A program made the translations under genes and the position numbers. Below, piece after piece: positions 19,309-28,315 of a stretch of DNA of 64,000 bases. The stretch lies in assembly GCF_021300615.1 (NCBI RefSeq), contig NZ_JAJTMY010000003.1, positions 124,001-188,000 of the forward strand, given 5' to 3'. The DNA comes from Helicobacter anatolicus (GTDB taxonomy: Bacteria; Campylobacterota; Campylobacteria; Campylobacterales; Helicobacteraceae). Positions within the stretch are counted from its first letter, which is position 1; each line of letters opens with the position of its first letter. The notes beneath the pieces were generated by a model. The model made no database searches and was not told where the DNA came from. It worked only from the letters and a program-made list of their open reading frames with translations.

Positions 19309-20979
19309 TTATTTAGCAATAACTGCGGGAATAATTTCTGGAATCATAAATGCAATAAACAAAGTCCATAATCCCACTAAAATTATAAATGCTATAGAAT
19401 ATTTCACAGCAAATCTAAACAAATCAGACTCTCTGCCTACTAATCCCACTGCAGCACAAGCAATTGCAATACTTTGCGGACTAATCATCTTGCCTACTAC
19501 GCCGCCTACAGAGTTTGCTGCCAAAAACAAAGTTTCTGAGATTCCAAGCTTTTGTGCACTTACTTGTTGTAATGTTCCAAACAAGAGGTTTGCACTTGTA
19601 TCAGATCCCGTCAAAAATACACCAATCCACCCAATAATTGGTGAAAAGAATGCAAAAGCATCACCTGTATGTGCCAATGCCAAGCCTAGTGTCGTGCTCA
19701 TTCCACTATTTTTAGAGATAAATGCAAAAGCCACAACAAGTCCAATTGTTAAACAAGGAATTGCCATTTCTTTCAAAGTCGCACCAAAACACTCGGCTGC
19801 ATCACTAGCCTTAATTTTTAAAATCCACATACTTAAAAATGCCGCAAACAAAATTGCTGTCCCTGCTTGTGCTACTGTTTTTCCATTAATAAGATCGATA
19901 TTAAGCCCTAAAGCAAGAGGTTTAATTTCATCAGCATTCACGATATTTGGACTTAAAATAACATCACTAATATTATTAAATTGTATACCAAAGCTTGTAA
20001 AACCTAAAATTGCACCTTTTTCAAAAAGCACCTTAAACCAAGGTTGTGTCCAAATAATAATACACACAACAAGTAAAACAAAAGGCATCCAAGCACGCAA
20101 CACTTCCCCAAAACTCAAAGTATTTTTAAATTCAAAATTTTTTTCATCATCAAGTCTAAAAATATTTTTTGGCTTCCAAACTTTTAAGAAAAGTGTCGTA
20201 ACCGCCAAAGATACAATCGCAGAAATAATATCTGGCAATTCTGCACCCAAATGATTTGAGCTAAAAAACTGTGTCCCTGTAAATGAAAGTGCTGCCACAA
20301 AAATTGCTGGAAAAGTCTCCCTAACCCCTTTAAACCCATCCATCAAAAATACAATAAAGAATGGAATACTAAGGCTTAGAGGCACTAGCATTCTCCCCAC
20401 CATTGCAGAAACTGCATGCTGCTCAACACCTACAAGATTGCTCATCGCAATGATAGGAATCCCCACAGCACCAAATGCCACAGGTGCGGTATTTGCAATC
20501 AAACAAAGTCCTGCTGCATACAAGGGCTTAAGCCCTAATCCCACCAAAAGTGCTGCGGTAATAGCCACAGGCCCACCAAAACCAATCGCTCCTTCCAAAA
20601 ATGAACCAAAACAAAAACCAATCAAAATTACTTGGATTCTATGATCTGGAGTAATACTCATTACACTTTGTTTAATAATCTCAAATGCACCAGATTTGAC
20701 AGAAAGCTTATAAAGAAAAATTGCTGCAATAATAATCCATGCAATAGGCCACATACCATTAATAAAACCTTGTATAAAACTTGCCCCTACAAGATTGCTA
20801 GGCATATCGTAAACAAAAAGTGCCACAATACAAGAAACTACAACGGTTAAAAATCCGGCTTGATAACCCTTAAGTTTGAAAAATACCAAAGATGCCAAAA
20901 AGCACAAAATTGGTAAAAATGCTACAATTGCGCTAAGCGCTATATTGCCTAATGGATCGTAATTTTGAATAAACTCCAT
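19309..20979 (-). CDS. lctP: L-lactate permease
   Basis: A 556-residue LctP-family transporter that imports lactate (and often glycolate) with protons. About twelve or more hydrophobic helices; the family's FLEGAIGFGGPVAITAALL segment and GSDTSANLLFG near residue 460 are clear. Lactate is a favoured carbon and energy source of Helicobacter. H. pylori has two adjacent copies; only one is present here. AGGAG lies five bases upstream of the ATG. The gene is monocistronic, with its own promoter candidate and terminator. Confidence 0.94.
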   Translation of the reverse strand: MEFIQNYDPLGNIALSAIVAFLPILCFLASLVFFKLKGYQAGFLTVVVSCIVALFVYDMPSNLVGASFIQGFINGMWPIAWIIIAAIFLYKLSVKSGAFEIIKQSVMSITPDHRIQVILIGFCFGSFLEGAIGFGGPVAITAALLVGLGLKPLYAAGLCLIANTAPVAFGAVGIPIIAMSNLVGVEQHAVSAMVGRMLVPLSLSIPFFIVFLMDGFKGVRETFPAIFVAALSFTGTQFFSSNHLGAELPDIISAIVSLAVTTLFLKVWKPKNIFRLDDEKNFEFKNTLSFGEVLRAWMPFVLLVVCIIIWTQPWFKVLFEKGAILGFTSFGIQFNNISDVILSPNIVNADEIKPLALGLNIDLINGKTVAQAGTAILFAAFLSMWILKIKASDAAECFGATLKEMAIPCLTIGLVVAFAFISKNSGMSTTLGLALAHTGDAFAFFSPIIGWIGVFLTGSDTSANLLFGTLQQVSAQKLGISETLFLAANSVGGVVGKMISPQSIAIACAAVGLVGRESDLFRFAVKYSIAFIILVGLWTLFIAFMIPEIIPAVIAK

Positions 20980-21011
20980 AAATACTCCTAAAAAAAGTGT
21001 GTAATCTGTAA

Positions 21012-21017
21012 AGTATA
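21012..21017 (-). promoter_or_regulatory. -10 element for lctP
   Basis: Reads TATACT on the minus strand, 33 bases before the lctP ATG, which leaves a leader long enough to contain the AGGAG at 20985-20989. No clear -35. Confidence 0.4.
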
Positions 21018-21258
21018 GCTAACATTATGCAAGAATTATAAAAAAAAATAAAAAAAATTCTAAATTATGTTACAAAAAGTTATCTTTATTTATACTGACC
21101 AAAAACCTAAATTTAACATACTTAAATCTCAAATCTAAATTACAACAATCAAATTATTTCTTATTTTCTTCTACAAAAAAATAATGTCAAAAATAAAGCT
21201 GTTTTAAAACTATTTTAAATTTTATGATTTTCCAAAAATCTCTTATCCCATATATACT

Positions 21259-21298
21259 CTTGTAAGATCTTGCAAGGTTATTTTACTTTTAAAGTAAA
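21259..21298. repeat. Two adjacent palindromes downstream of radA
   Basis: First palindrome 21259-21276, CTTGTAAGATCTTGCAAG, an 18-bp dyad with one mismatched pair. Second 21282-21298, TTTACTTT-T-AAAGTAAA, a perfect 8-1-8 dyad. They follow the radA stop by 33 bases and lie some 280 bases upstream of lctP. They may be a radA terminator plus an operator; the function is not shown by the sequence. Confidence 0.45.
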
Positions 21299-21330
21299 TT
21301 TACACAAAAACAAATTAATAATTCTAGAAT

Positions 21331-22674
21331 CTACATCCAATCTAAAAGTTTAGTGACTTCCAAAACTTCAAAAATCTTAATTGTGGTGGTAGTTTTTGGT
21401 TTTTTTGCCAAAATTGCATTTTTAAAGCCGTAATTCTCCATTTCTTTCAATCGCATATCAATATTACTAGCCTCTCTAATATCTCCAATCAGGCTCACCT
21501 CACCAATAAAAGCCACATCATTATTTAATGGACGATTTTTAAAACTTGAAAGAATGCTTGCAATCACTGCCAAATCTGCACTTGTTTCTGTAATTTTGAT
21601 TCCACCTGTAACATTAATAAAAACATCATAACGATTTAGCGGAATCTCTAGTTTTTTTTCTAAAAGTGCTAAAAGCATGTTTAAACGATTAGTATCAAAA
21701 CCCGTAGCAGATCGCTTAGGAACAGCAAAACTACTCTCACTCACTAAGGCTTGAATTTCAAGTACTAATGCTCTACTACCCTCAAGAAGTATGGTAATCG
21801 CGCTGCCTGCTGCTCTGCTTTTTGAAGAGAAAAAGAGTTTAGAAGCATTTTTAGCACTCACCAAACCATCTGCATGCATTTCAAAAATTCCCACATCACT
21901 TGTCGTGCCAAAACGATTTTTAAATCCCCTTAAAAGTCTTAATTCTCTACTAGGATCCCCCTCAAAATAAAGCACACAATCTACCATATGTTCAAGCACT
22001 CTAGGACCAGCTATGCTTCCTTCTTTTGTGATGTGGCCAATGATAAAAATTGCAATTTCATATTCTTTGGCTAATCTCATTAACTCAAAAGTAATCTCTC
22101 TTACCTGCGAAACTGAGCCTGCTGCAGAGAGAATCTGAGAAGAAAAAATTGTCTGAATAGAATCAATAATACAGACTTCAAATTTTCTACTTATAAGATG
22201 AGTTTTGATAGTTTGCAACTCAATTTCATTAAGCAAAAAAAGATTTTCATGCACACATTTTAAGCGATCAGCGCGCATTTTTATTTGCCCTGCGGATTCT
22301 TCTCCACTCACATACAAAACTCTTTTACCCTCTTGTGCTAACCCGCCTGAAACCTTTAAAAGCAAAGTTGATTTTCCTACTCCTGGACTTCCACCAATAA
22401 GATAAAGCCCTCCTTTTACAATTCCCCCACCAAGCACAATATCAAACTCTTCTTGTGTAGAACTAAATTTATCAATGCTTTCATAGGAAATTTGTGTAAT
22501 AGGCATAGGAACATTATGCGAAGTATTTTGCTGCATAATTTTTAAGTCTTGAATTTGACTTGCTTTTAACTCAATAAAACTATCCCAGGAATCGCAATTA
22601 TTGCACTTGCCAAGCCATTTTGAGCTTTGATAACCACAATGTTGACATTCAAATAAGCTTTGTTTTTTTGCCAT
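21331..22674 (-). CDS. radA: DNA repair protein RadA (Sms)
   Basis: A RecA-like branch-migration helicase used in recombinational repair and transformation. The N-terminal zinc finger has C10, C13, C24 and C27; Walker A GGSPGVGKST is at 94-103; the RadA-specific KNRFG motif is at about 250; the C-terminal Lon-protease-like domain follows. Length of 447 residues is normal. It starts directly after the ftsY stop with no spacer. Confidence 0.95.
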   Translation of the reverse strand: MAKKQSLFECQHCGYQSSKWLGKCNNCDSWDSFIELKASQIQDLKIMQQNTSHNVPMPITQISYESIDKFSSTQEEFDIVLGGGIVKGGLYLIGGSPGVGKSTLLLKVSGGLAQEGKRVLYVSGEESAGQIKMRADRLKCVHENLFLLNEIELQTIKTHLISRKFEVCIIDSIQTIFSSQILSAAGSVSQVREITFELMRLAKEYEIAIFIIGHITKEGSIAGPRVLEHMVDCVLYFEGDPSRELRLLRGFKNRFGTTSDVGIFEMHADGLVSAKNASKLFFSSKSRAAGSAITILLEGSRALVLEIQALVSESSFAVPKRSATGFDTNRLNMLLALLEKKLEIPLNRYDVFINVTGGIKITETSADLAVIASILSSFKNRPLNNDVAFIGEVSLIGDIREASNIDMRLKEMENYGFKNAILAKKPKTTTTIKIFEVLEVTKLLDWM

Positions 22675-23550
22675 TTATTTATTTTCAAAAATAGAATCTA
22701 AAAATTCTTTAATAAATTTTTGCTCATCAAAATCTATTAGATCCTCTGCTTTTTCACCAACACCTATTGCAATAATTGGCAATTTTAATGCATAAATAAT
22801 ACTTAAAATTGCTCCTCCTTTACTCGTACCATCTAACTTTGTAATAATCACGCCATCTACACTTAGCATTTCATGAAAAATTCTTGCTTGATTAATGCTT
22901 GAGCTCCCCTGCGTCCCATCTAACACTAAAATTTTACGATATTTAGCACCATTTAGTGCTTTGGAACAAACTTTTGTAATTTTTAAAAGCTCGTTTTTAA
23001 GATTGGTTTGATTGTGCAATCTTCCTGCAGTATCAATAATTACATGATCCATTCCTCTTGCAATTCCCGCAGTTATCGCATCAAAAGCCAAAGCACTGGG
23101 ATCGCTCCCATATTGTGTACTTACAAGCTCTACACCAATTTTTTGACTCCATAATTTTAATTGATCAATTGCAGCTGCTCTAAAAGTATCTCCCGCGCCA
23201 AGCAAAACTTTTTTATGATCATCTTTATAGCGTTTGGCTAATTTTGCAATTGTTGTAGTTTTTCCTGCACCATTTACCCCAATAATTAACTCTACCAAGG
23301 GCTTTGTATCAATCTTTTCTAAACGTACTTTATCATAATAACTCTCTCCCCTAAAAAATCTATCTAACCCTACTTCAAGTTGCGTACGATTGATATTTTC
23401 AGGCAAATGCTCTAAAAGCATCTCAATAAGATCATAATCTACATCAGATTCTATTAAAACCTCTTCCAAAAGATCTTTTTTGATTTCTTGTTTTTTACTT
23501 CCTAAAATATTTGCAATATTTTGTGTTGTTTTTTTTAGAAAACTAAACAT
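22675..23550 (-). CDS. ftsY: Signal recognition particle receptor FtsY
   Basis: The SRP GTPase that docks ribosome-SRP complexes to SecYEG. The NG domain is complete: [15 protein letters not shown] (G1) near residue 90, [16 protein letters not shown] (G3) and [10 protein letters not shown] (G4). The acidic N-terminal A domain is nearly absent, as usual in epsilonproteobacteria (291 residues). It lies between a lipoprotein gene and radA on the same strand. Confidence 0.95.
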   Translation of the reverse strand: MFSFLKKTTQNIANILGSKKQEIKKDLLEEVLIESDVDYDLIEMLLEHLPENINRTQLEVGLDRFFRGESYYDKVRLEKIDTKPLVELIIGVNGAGKTTTIAKLAKRYKDDHKKVLLGAGDTFRAAAIDQLKLWSQKIGVELVSTQYGSDPSALAFDAITAGIARGMDHVIIDTAGRLHNQTNLKNELLKITKVCSKALNGAKYRKILVLDGTQGSSSINQARIFHEMLSVDGVIITKLDGTSKGGAILSIIYALKLPIIAIGVGEKAEDLIDFDEQKFIKEFLDSIFENK

Positions 23551-23565
23551 TTCTCTTCCTCGATT

Positions 23566-24126
23566 TTATAAATTACTAAGATCATGCATAAACATTTCTT
23601 GTGGCACTGCACCGCTATACATCTCAAATCTTTTACCACTTTTGTCATAAAGCAATAAAAAAGGTAGCTGTATTTTTTCTGCAGCAATTTTATCCTCCCT
23701 ACCGCTAAGCAAAGAAATTTTTAACGCAAAATCTTTTAAAATATCTTTATTGTCTATAGGATTTAAAATCAAAAAATTAATCTGAAATTTTTCAATAAAA
23801 TCTGCAAAATCTTCTTCTTTAATATTTTTATTCAAAACTCCAACAACTTGCAAATCCCCATACCCAGCTTGCAAATTATTCAACACCTCAAAATATTCCA
23901 AACATGCCTCATTTTTAGGATCAAAAAAGAAAACTAGCGTATTTGATACATTCTTTTTTTTCTTTTTAAAAACAAGATTAAAAAAATCAATATCTGTATA
24001 AATCTGTATTTTTTCTTTTTCTAAAGTTTGAAATGTATAGCTTTTTCCATATCGCTTTGTCTGATTTTGGCATCCTGTAATCATCAAAATCATACAAGCG
24101 AATAACAAAACAAATATTTTTTTCAT
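23566..24126 (-). CDS. Thioredoxin-fold lipoprotein lacking a CxxC motif
   Basis: 186 residues with a lipoprotein signal: hydrophobic residues 4-17 and lipobox ITGC with the acylated cysteine at about residue 19. The soluble part resembles the TlpA/thioredoxin fold (VFFFDPKNEACLEYFEVL, then a cis-proline-like QLPFLLLYDKSGKR), but the usual WCxxC is reduced to a single cysteine, so a disulfide reductase role is unlikely. It is immediately upstream of ftsY and probably cotranscribed. Similarity to TlpA is my reading of the pattern, not a database result. Confidence 0.62.
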   Translation of the reverse strand: MKKIFVLLFACMILMITGCQNQTKRYGKSYTFQTLEKEKIQIYTDIDFFNLVFKKKKKNVSNTLVFFFDPKNEACLEYFEVLNNLQAGYGDLQVVGVLNKNIKEEDFADFIEKFQINFLILNPIDNKDILKDFALKISLLSGREDKIAAEKIQLPFLLLYDKSGKRFEMYSGAVPQEMFMHDLSNL

Positions 24127-24211
24127 AGACCTATCTTTTTAAATAAAATTATAAAATTAAAAAATAAAAGAATCAAGATTTATCAAAACTTCTCCAAAAA
24201 TAAGGATAAGC

Positions 24212-24826
24212 ATGACACAAAAAGAGGTATTTCGCAAGTTTTGTAAAAGCAAAATGCAAAATAAAGCAAACTATTTTTACGAACACCAAATACATGACAC
24301 GCTTTTTGAAATGCTTAAAAAACTTCAAGCAACAAATATTTTACTTTATTGCCCCTTAAAAACAGAAGTAAATATTTTTCCACTTCTTTACCGCCTAAAA
24401 AAACAAAAAAACTATAAAATATTTATCCCAAAAGTAACAGGAATTAGCTTTGATATTGTAGAATTTAAGCTACCATTAATAAAAAATAAATATGGCATTT
24501 TAGAATCAAAAACATGTGCCAAAAATGTAAAAATTGATATTGCAATTATCCCTGTACTAGGAATTGATAAGGATTTCAGGCGGATTGGTTTTGGCAAAGG
24601 AATGTATGATTTATTTTTTGCCAAATTGAAAAAAAAACCAAAAATTATTTTTATAACTAAAAATTTATTTTTTTCTAAAGATAAGATCACGCAGGATCAC
24701 GATATCCAAGGGGATTATCTTATTTCTAATTTTTATAGAATAAAGAGGATTAAAAATGATAACTTATTTTCTCATAGCTTCTATAGTAGGCTTTCTGGCC
24801 GGAATCATCGCCTTTTTTATTTTTAA
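24212..24826 (+). CDS. 5-formyltetrahydrofolate cyclo-ligase family protein
   Basis: 204 residues. The family converts 5-formyl-THF to methenyl-THF with ATP. The key C-terminal motif R-x-G-F/x-G-x-G-x-Y-D is present as RIGFGKGMYD, and the N-terminal basic helix (MTQKEVFRKFCKSKM) is typical. Family members end soon after the conserved Asp-x-x-(I/L) strand; here about 24 extra residues run on and overlap the start of rny by 71 bases in another frame. The tail may be non-functional read-through after loss of an earlier stop. Confidence 0.8.
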   Translation: MTQKEVFRKFCKSKMQNKANYFYEHQIHDTLFEMLKKLQATNILLYCPLKTEVNIFPLLYRLKKQKNYKIFIPKVTGISFDIVEFKLPLIKNKYGILESKTCAKNVKIDIAIIPVLGIDKDFRRIGFGKGMYDLFFAKLKKKPKIIFITKNLFFSKDKITQDHDIQGDYLISNFYRIKRIKNDNLFSHSFYSRLSGRNHRLFYF

Positions 24827-26327
24827 AAAATTTTTTTATCCTGATGCAAATTTTATTATTAAAGAAGCTAAGGCTAAAGCTAAGGCTATTGAACTTGAAG
24901 CTACCACGATTTTGCAGAATCAAAATATCAAACTTCAAGAAAAAGAATTGGAACTAAAAAAACATTTTGAAAATGAAAATTCAAAAATCATTAAAGAATA
25001 TAATCAAAAACTCTGTGAACTCAAAGAAAAACAATACAAACTCAAAGAAAAAGAACAAAAAGACCAAGCGTTTTTAGAAAATGAAAAAAATCAAATTTCT
25101 ACACTGAAAAACAAGCTACTTTATCAAGAAGTTGAACAAAAAAAACTTATTAAAGATTATCAAGAAGCACTAAATGCAATCACCACCACACTAAGTTCCT
25201 ACACCCAACTCACTATTGAAGAAGCCACAAAAATCCTACTTGAGCAACTCGAAAAACAACTAAGCATCAAGCAAGCAAGACTAATAAAACGCTACGAAAA
25301 TGAGGCTCTAGAACTCGCAAAAAAGAAAGCAAGTTATATCATTGCACAAGCTACAAGTCGCTATGCAGGAGAATTTGCTGCAGAAAAACTCATCAACACC
25401 ATCCATCTCCCTAGCGATGAAGTCAAAGGGAAAATTATTGGAAAAGAGGGACGAAATATTAAGACTTTTGAGATGATTACTGGGGTAGATGTAATCATTG
25501 ATGATACACCTTGTAGCATAATTTTAAGTAGCTTTAATCTCTATCGTCGTGCCATTGCAGTAAAAACTATGGAACATCTCATAGAAGATGGAAGAATTCA
25601 ACCTACGCATATCGAGGAAACCTATGCAAAAGTCACTCAAGACATGGAAAACAGTATTCAAGAAGAAGGGCAAAAAGTTATTACAGAACTAGGATTGCAC
25701 AACATTCATCCAGAGATTCAGAAACTTTTAGGCAAACTTAAATACCGTTCAAGCTTTGGTCAAAATGCATTAGGACATTCTATTGAAGTGGCTAAACTCG
25801 CAAGAATTATGGCTGCAGAACTAGGTGCTGATCCAGATCTAGCATGTCGTGCAGGACTTTTGCATGATATTGGCAAAGCTCTCACACAAGATGCAAGTAG
25901 CGGAAACCATGTAACCTTAGGTGCTGAAATTTGTAAACGCTACAATGAACATCCCGTAGTAATTAATGCAATAAAATCTCATCATGGTGGTGAAGAAGCT
26001 CAAAGCATTGAAGCAGCTCTAATTTGTGCAGCAGATGCTATTAGTGCAGGAAGACCAGGAGCAAGAAAAGAAGTATTAGAAAACTTTTTGCATCGCATGC
26101 AAGATATTGAAAGAATTGCTTCACAAAAACTAGGTGTAAAACAAGCCTATGCCATTAGTGCGGGAAGAGAAGTGCGCGTAATTGCAAGAGCAGACCTCAT
26201 TAAAGATGAAGACACGATAGTATTAGCTCATGATATTGCAAGAGAAATTGAAAACACTCTACAATATCCTGGTGAAATTAAAGTCAGTGTGATTCGCGAA
26301 ACACGATCTGTCGATTTTGCAAAATAA
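24756..26327 (+). CDS. rny: Ribonuclease Y
   Basis: A membrane-anchored endoribonuclease that starts mRNA decay. In order: one transmembrane helix (residues 3-24), a long charged coiled coil (about 30-190), a KH domain with GKIIGKEGRNIKTFE near 224, and an HD domain (HSIEVAKLARIM near 340, LLHDIGKAL, SHHGGEE) carrying the metal ligands. 523 residues is full length. The ATG has AGAGG ten bases upstream and lies inside the 3' end of the cyclo-ligase gene. Confidence 0.95.
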   Translation: MITYFLIASIVGFLAGIIAFFIFKKFFYPDANFIIKEAKAKAKAIELEATTILQNQNIKLQEKELELKKHFENENSKIIKEYNQKLCELKEKQYKLKEKEQKDQAFLENEKNQISTLKNKLLYQEVEQKKLIKDYQEALNAITTTLSSYTQLTIEEATKILLEQLEKQLSIKQARLIKRYENEALELAKKKASYIIAQATSRYAGEFAAEKLINTIHLPSDEVKGKIIGKEGRNIKTFEMITGVDVIIDDTPCSIILSSFNLYRRAIAVKTMEHLIEDGRIQPTHIEETYAKVTQDMENSIQEEGQKVITELGLHNIHPEIQKLLGKLKYRSSFGQNALGHSIEVAKLARIMAAELGADPDLACRAGLLHDIGKALTQDASSGNHVTLGAEICKRYNEHPVVINAIKSHHGGEEAQSIEAALICAADAISAGRPGARKEVLENFLHRMQDIERIASQKLGVKQAYAISAGREVRVIARADLIKDEDTIVLAHDIAREIENTLQYPGEIKVSVIRETRSVDFAK

Positions 26328-26337
26328 CGGAGAGATG

Positions 26338-27540
26338 ATGAAACAAAAATTAAAAAAACCAAGACTTAGCACCTCGCTTTTAAGATATATTTTTACTGCT
26401 GCATCTATTAGAAGATGGAATGATCAAGCCACACCTATTGAATTTACAGAACTTGATAAACAAGCACATAAATTTGTAATCGCTTATTTATTTGCAAAAA
26501 TTGAGGAAAATGAAAAAAAAATCAATATTGATTGGGAAAAACTTATTCTTCATTTTTGTTTTGAATTTTTTTCACGCATTGTTTTAACAGATATTAAACC
26601 CCCTATTTTTTATGCATTGCAAAAAAATTATCGCGATAATTTAAGTATTTTTGTAATTGAAAAATTACGAAATGAACTTTCTGAATATCCTTTTTTTGAC
26701 ACAATGCACAACTATCTCAAAAATCCACCAAATACCATTGAAACACAAATTCTCAAAGCGGCACATTTTTATGCATCTAAATGGGAGTTTGATATTATCT
26801 ATCATTTCAATCCCTATATGTATGATGTGCAAAATATCAAAAAATCCATTGATCTAGAAGTAGAAAACCATTACCATCTAAGTGGTATGCAAAAAACTAT
26901 TTTGTTTAAAAATATCCAAGAACTCATCACAATGTTTGGGCAACTCCGCTTTCAAAAACGCTGGAGTCAAACACCACGAATCCCATCTACAAGCGTTTTG
27001 GGACATACTCTTGTTGTAGCAATTTGTAGCTATCTTTTAAGCTATGATATTGATGCTTGTAAACAAATGAGAATCAATCATTTTTTATGTGGACTTTTTC
27101 ACGATCTTCCTGAAATACTAACGCGCGATATTATCTCTCCAATCAAACAAAGTGTAAAAGGGCTTGATCAACAAATCAAAGAATTAGAAGAAAAAGCTGT
27201 GAAAGAAAAAATCCTCTCTATCGTACCTGAAAATATTGCTGATGATATTGTTTATTTCACACATAACGAATTTAGCAATCGCTACAAAATTTCTTGCTTT
27301 ATCGAAAATATAGAAGGTGAAGAAATTTTTAAATACAATCAAGATGAATACTCACCTATTTATGGAGAATTTCTCAAAATTTGTGATTTATTAAGCGCAT
27401 ATTTGGAAGCAAAAATCTCTATTGCTCATGGCATTTCTTCCAAAGACCTCACAGAAGGCGCAGAAGTAATTTTAAAAAAATGTGGCACAAAAGTAATAAA
27501 AAATATTGATATTGGTAGCATTTTTAGGGATTTTGAATAA
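26338..27540 (+). CDS. HD-domain hydrolase (YfbR-like)
   Basis: 400 residues. An HD phosphohydrolase domain is in the second half: HTLVVAICSYLL near residue 222, then CGLFHDLPEILTRD (the HD pair near 260) and later histidine/aspartate positions as in YfbR-type 5'-nucleotidases. The N-terminal 200 residues (RWNDQATPIEFTELDKQAHK) are conserved-looking but I do not recognise a domain. The GGAG at 26329-26332 favours ATG 26338 over the in-frame ATG 26335 or the upstream start at 26317. It is between rny and fliR with no intergenic space, so coexpression is likely. Substrate unknown. Confidence 0.78.
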   Translation: MKQKLKKPRLSTSLLRYIFTAASIRRWNDQATPIEFTELDKQAHKFVIAYLFAKIEENEKKINIDWEKLILHFCFEFFSRIVLTDIKPPIFYALQKNYRDNLSIFVIEKLRNELSEYPFFDTMHNYLKNPPNTIETQILKAAHFYASKWEFDIIYHFNPYMYDVQNIKKSIDLEVENHYHLSGMQKTILFKNIQELITMFGQLRFQKRWSQTPRIPSTSVLGHTLVVAICSYLLSYDIDACKQMRINHFLCGLFHDLPEILTRDIISPIKQSVKGLDQQIKELEEKAVKEKILSIVPENIADDIVYFTHNEFSNRYKISCFIENIEGEEIFKYNQDEYSPIYGEFLKICDLLSAYLEAKISIAHGISSKDLTEGAEVILKKCGTKVIKNIDIGSIFRDFE

Positions 27541-28305
27541 ATGGAGTTTTTAACACTCTTAACAGAACACAATACACAAGGATTTTTACTACTTTTATTG
27601 CGATTTGCAGGAATCTTTGCCTTTTTCCCTTTTTTTGATTCTGGATTGATTCCTGTGGGAATACGCGGGGCATTAGCTTTTTTTATGTGTCTTGTATTTT
27701 TTCCCATTCTCCCTGAACAACCACTTAACTATGATGTTATACATTTTTTAATTGCAGGAACACTAGAACTCTTGTTTGGTTTTTTAACTTCATTAATCTT
27801 ACAAATTGTTCTATCTACACTAACTTTTGCAGGAGATAGTATTAGTTTTGCAATGGGACTTACTATAGCAAGTGCTTATGACCCTGCCACCGGATCGCAA
27901 AAACCAATTGTTGGGCAAGTTTTGTCCATGCTCGCCATTCTTTTAGCATTGCAAACAAATTTTCACCATCTTATTTTTTCTTTTATTGCACAAAGTCTTT
28001 CACAAATTCCATTAGGATTATTCACTCCCAATCAAAATTTACTAGAGAGCATTGTATATAATTTTTCCCTACTTTTTAGCATTGGGTTTGCAATGGCTTT
28101 TCCAATTTTAGGCCTTATTTTATTAAGTGATATTCTTTTTGGAATGATTATGAAAACTCATCCACAATTTAATCTTCTTGCCATTGGATTCCCCGTCAAA
28201 ATTGCCATTGCCATTATTGCAATAATTGTTATAATACCTGCTATTATGAATAATTTCTTAACCTACTTAAAATCAAGTTTTGAGATCTTGGAAAAACTTT
28301 TTTAG
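27541..28305 (+). CDS. fliR: Flagellar biosynthesis protein FliR
   Basis: A core membrane protein of the flagellar type III export gate (with FliP and FliQ). 254 residues, about six transmembrane helices, and the family motif RFAGIFAFFPFFDSGLIPVG near the N-terminus and LGLILLSDILFGMIMKTHPQ near residue 200. It begins one base after the HD gene's stop and is followed by moeA, an arrangement I remember from H. pylori. Confidence 0.94.
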   Translation: MEFLTLLTEHNTQGFLLLLLRFAGIFAFFPFFDSGLIPVGIRGALAFFMCLVFFPILPEQPLNYDVIHFLIAGTLELLFGFLTSLILQIVLSTLTFAGDSISFAMGLTIASAYDPATGSQKPIVGQVLSMLAILLALQTNFHHLIFSFIAQSLSQIPLGLFTPNQNLLESIVYNFSLLFSIGFAMAFPILGLILLSDILFGMIMKTHPQFNLLAIGFPVKIAIAIIAIIVIIPAIMNNFLTYLKSSFEILEKLF

Positions 28306-28315
28306 GAGATTAAAA

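Larger units (their letters stand above)
20980..21330. other. Intergenic region lctP/radA
   Basis: 351 bases holding the lctP leader and promoter candidate and two palindromes listed separately at 21259-21298. The middle is A+T-rich with no ORF that has a ribosome-binding site. Confidence 0.5.
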
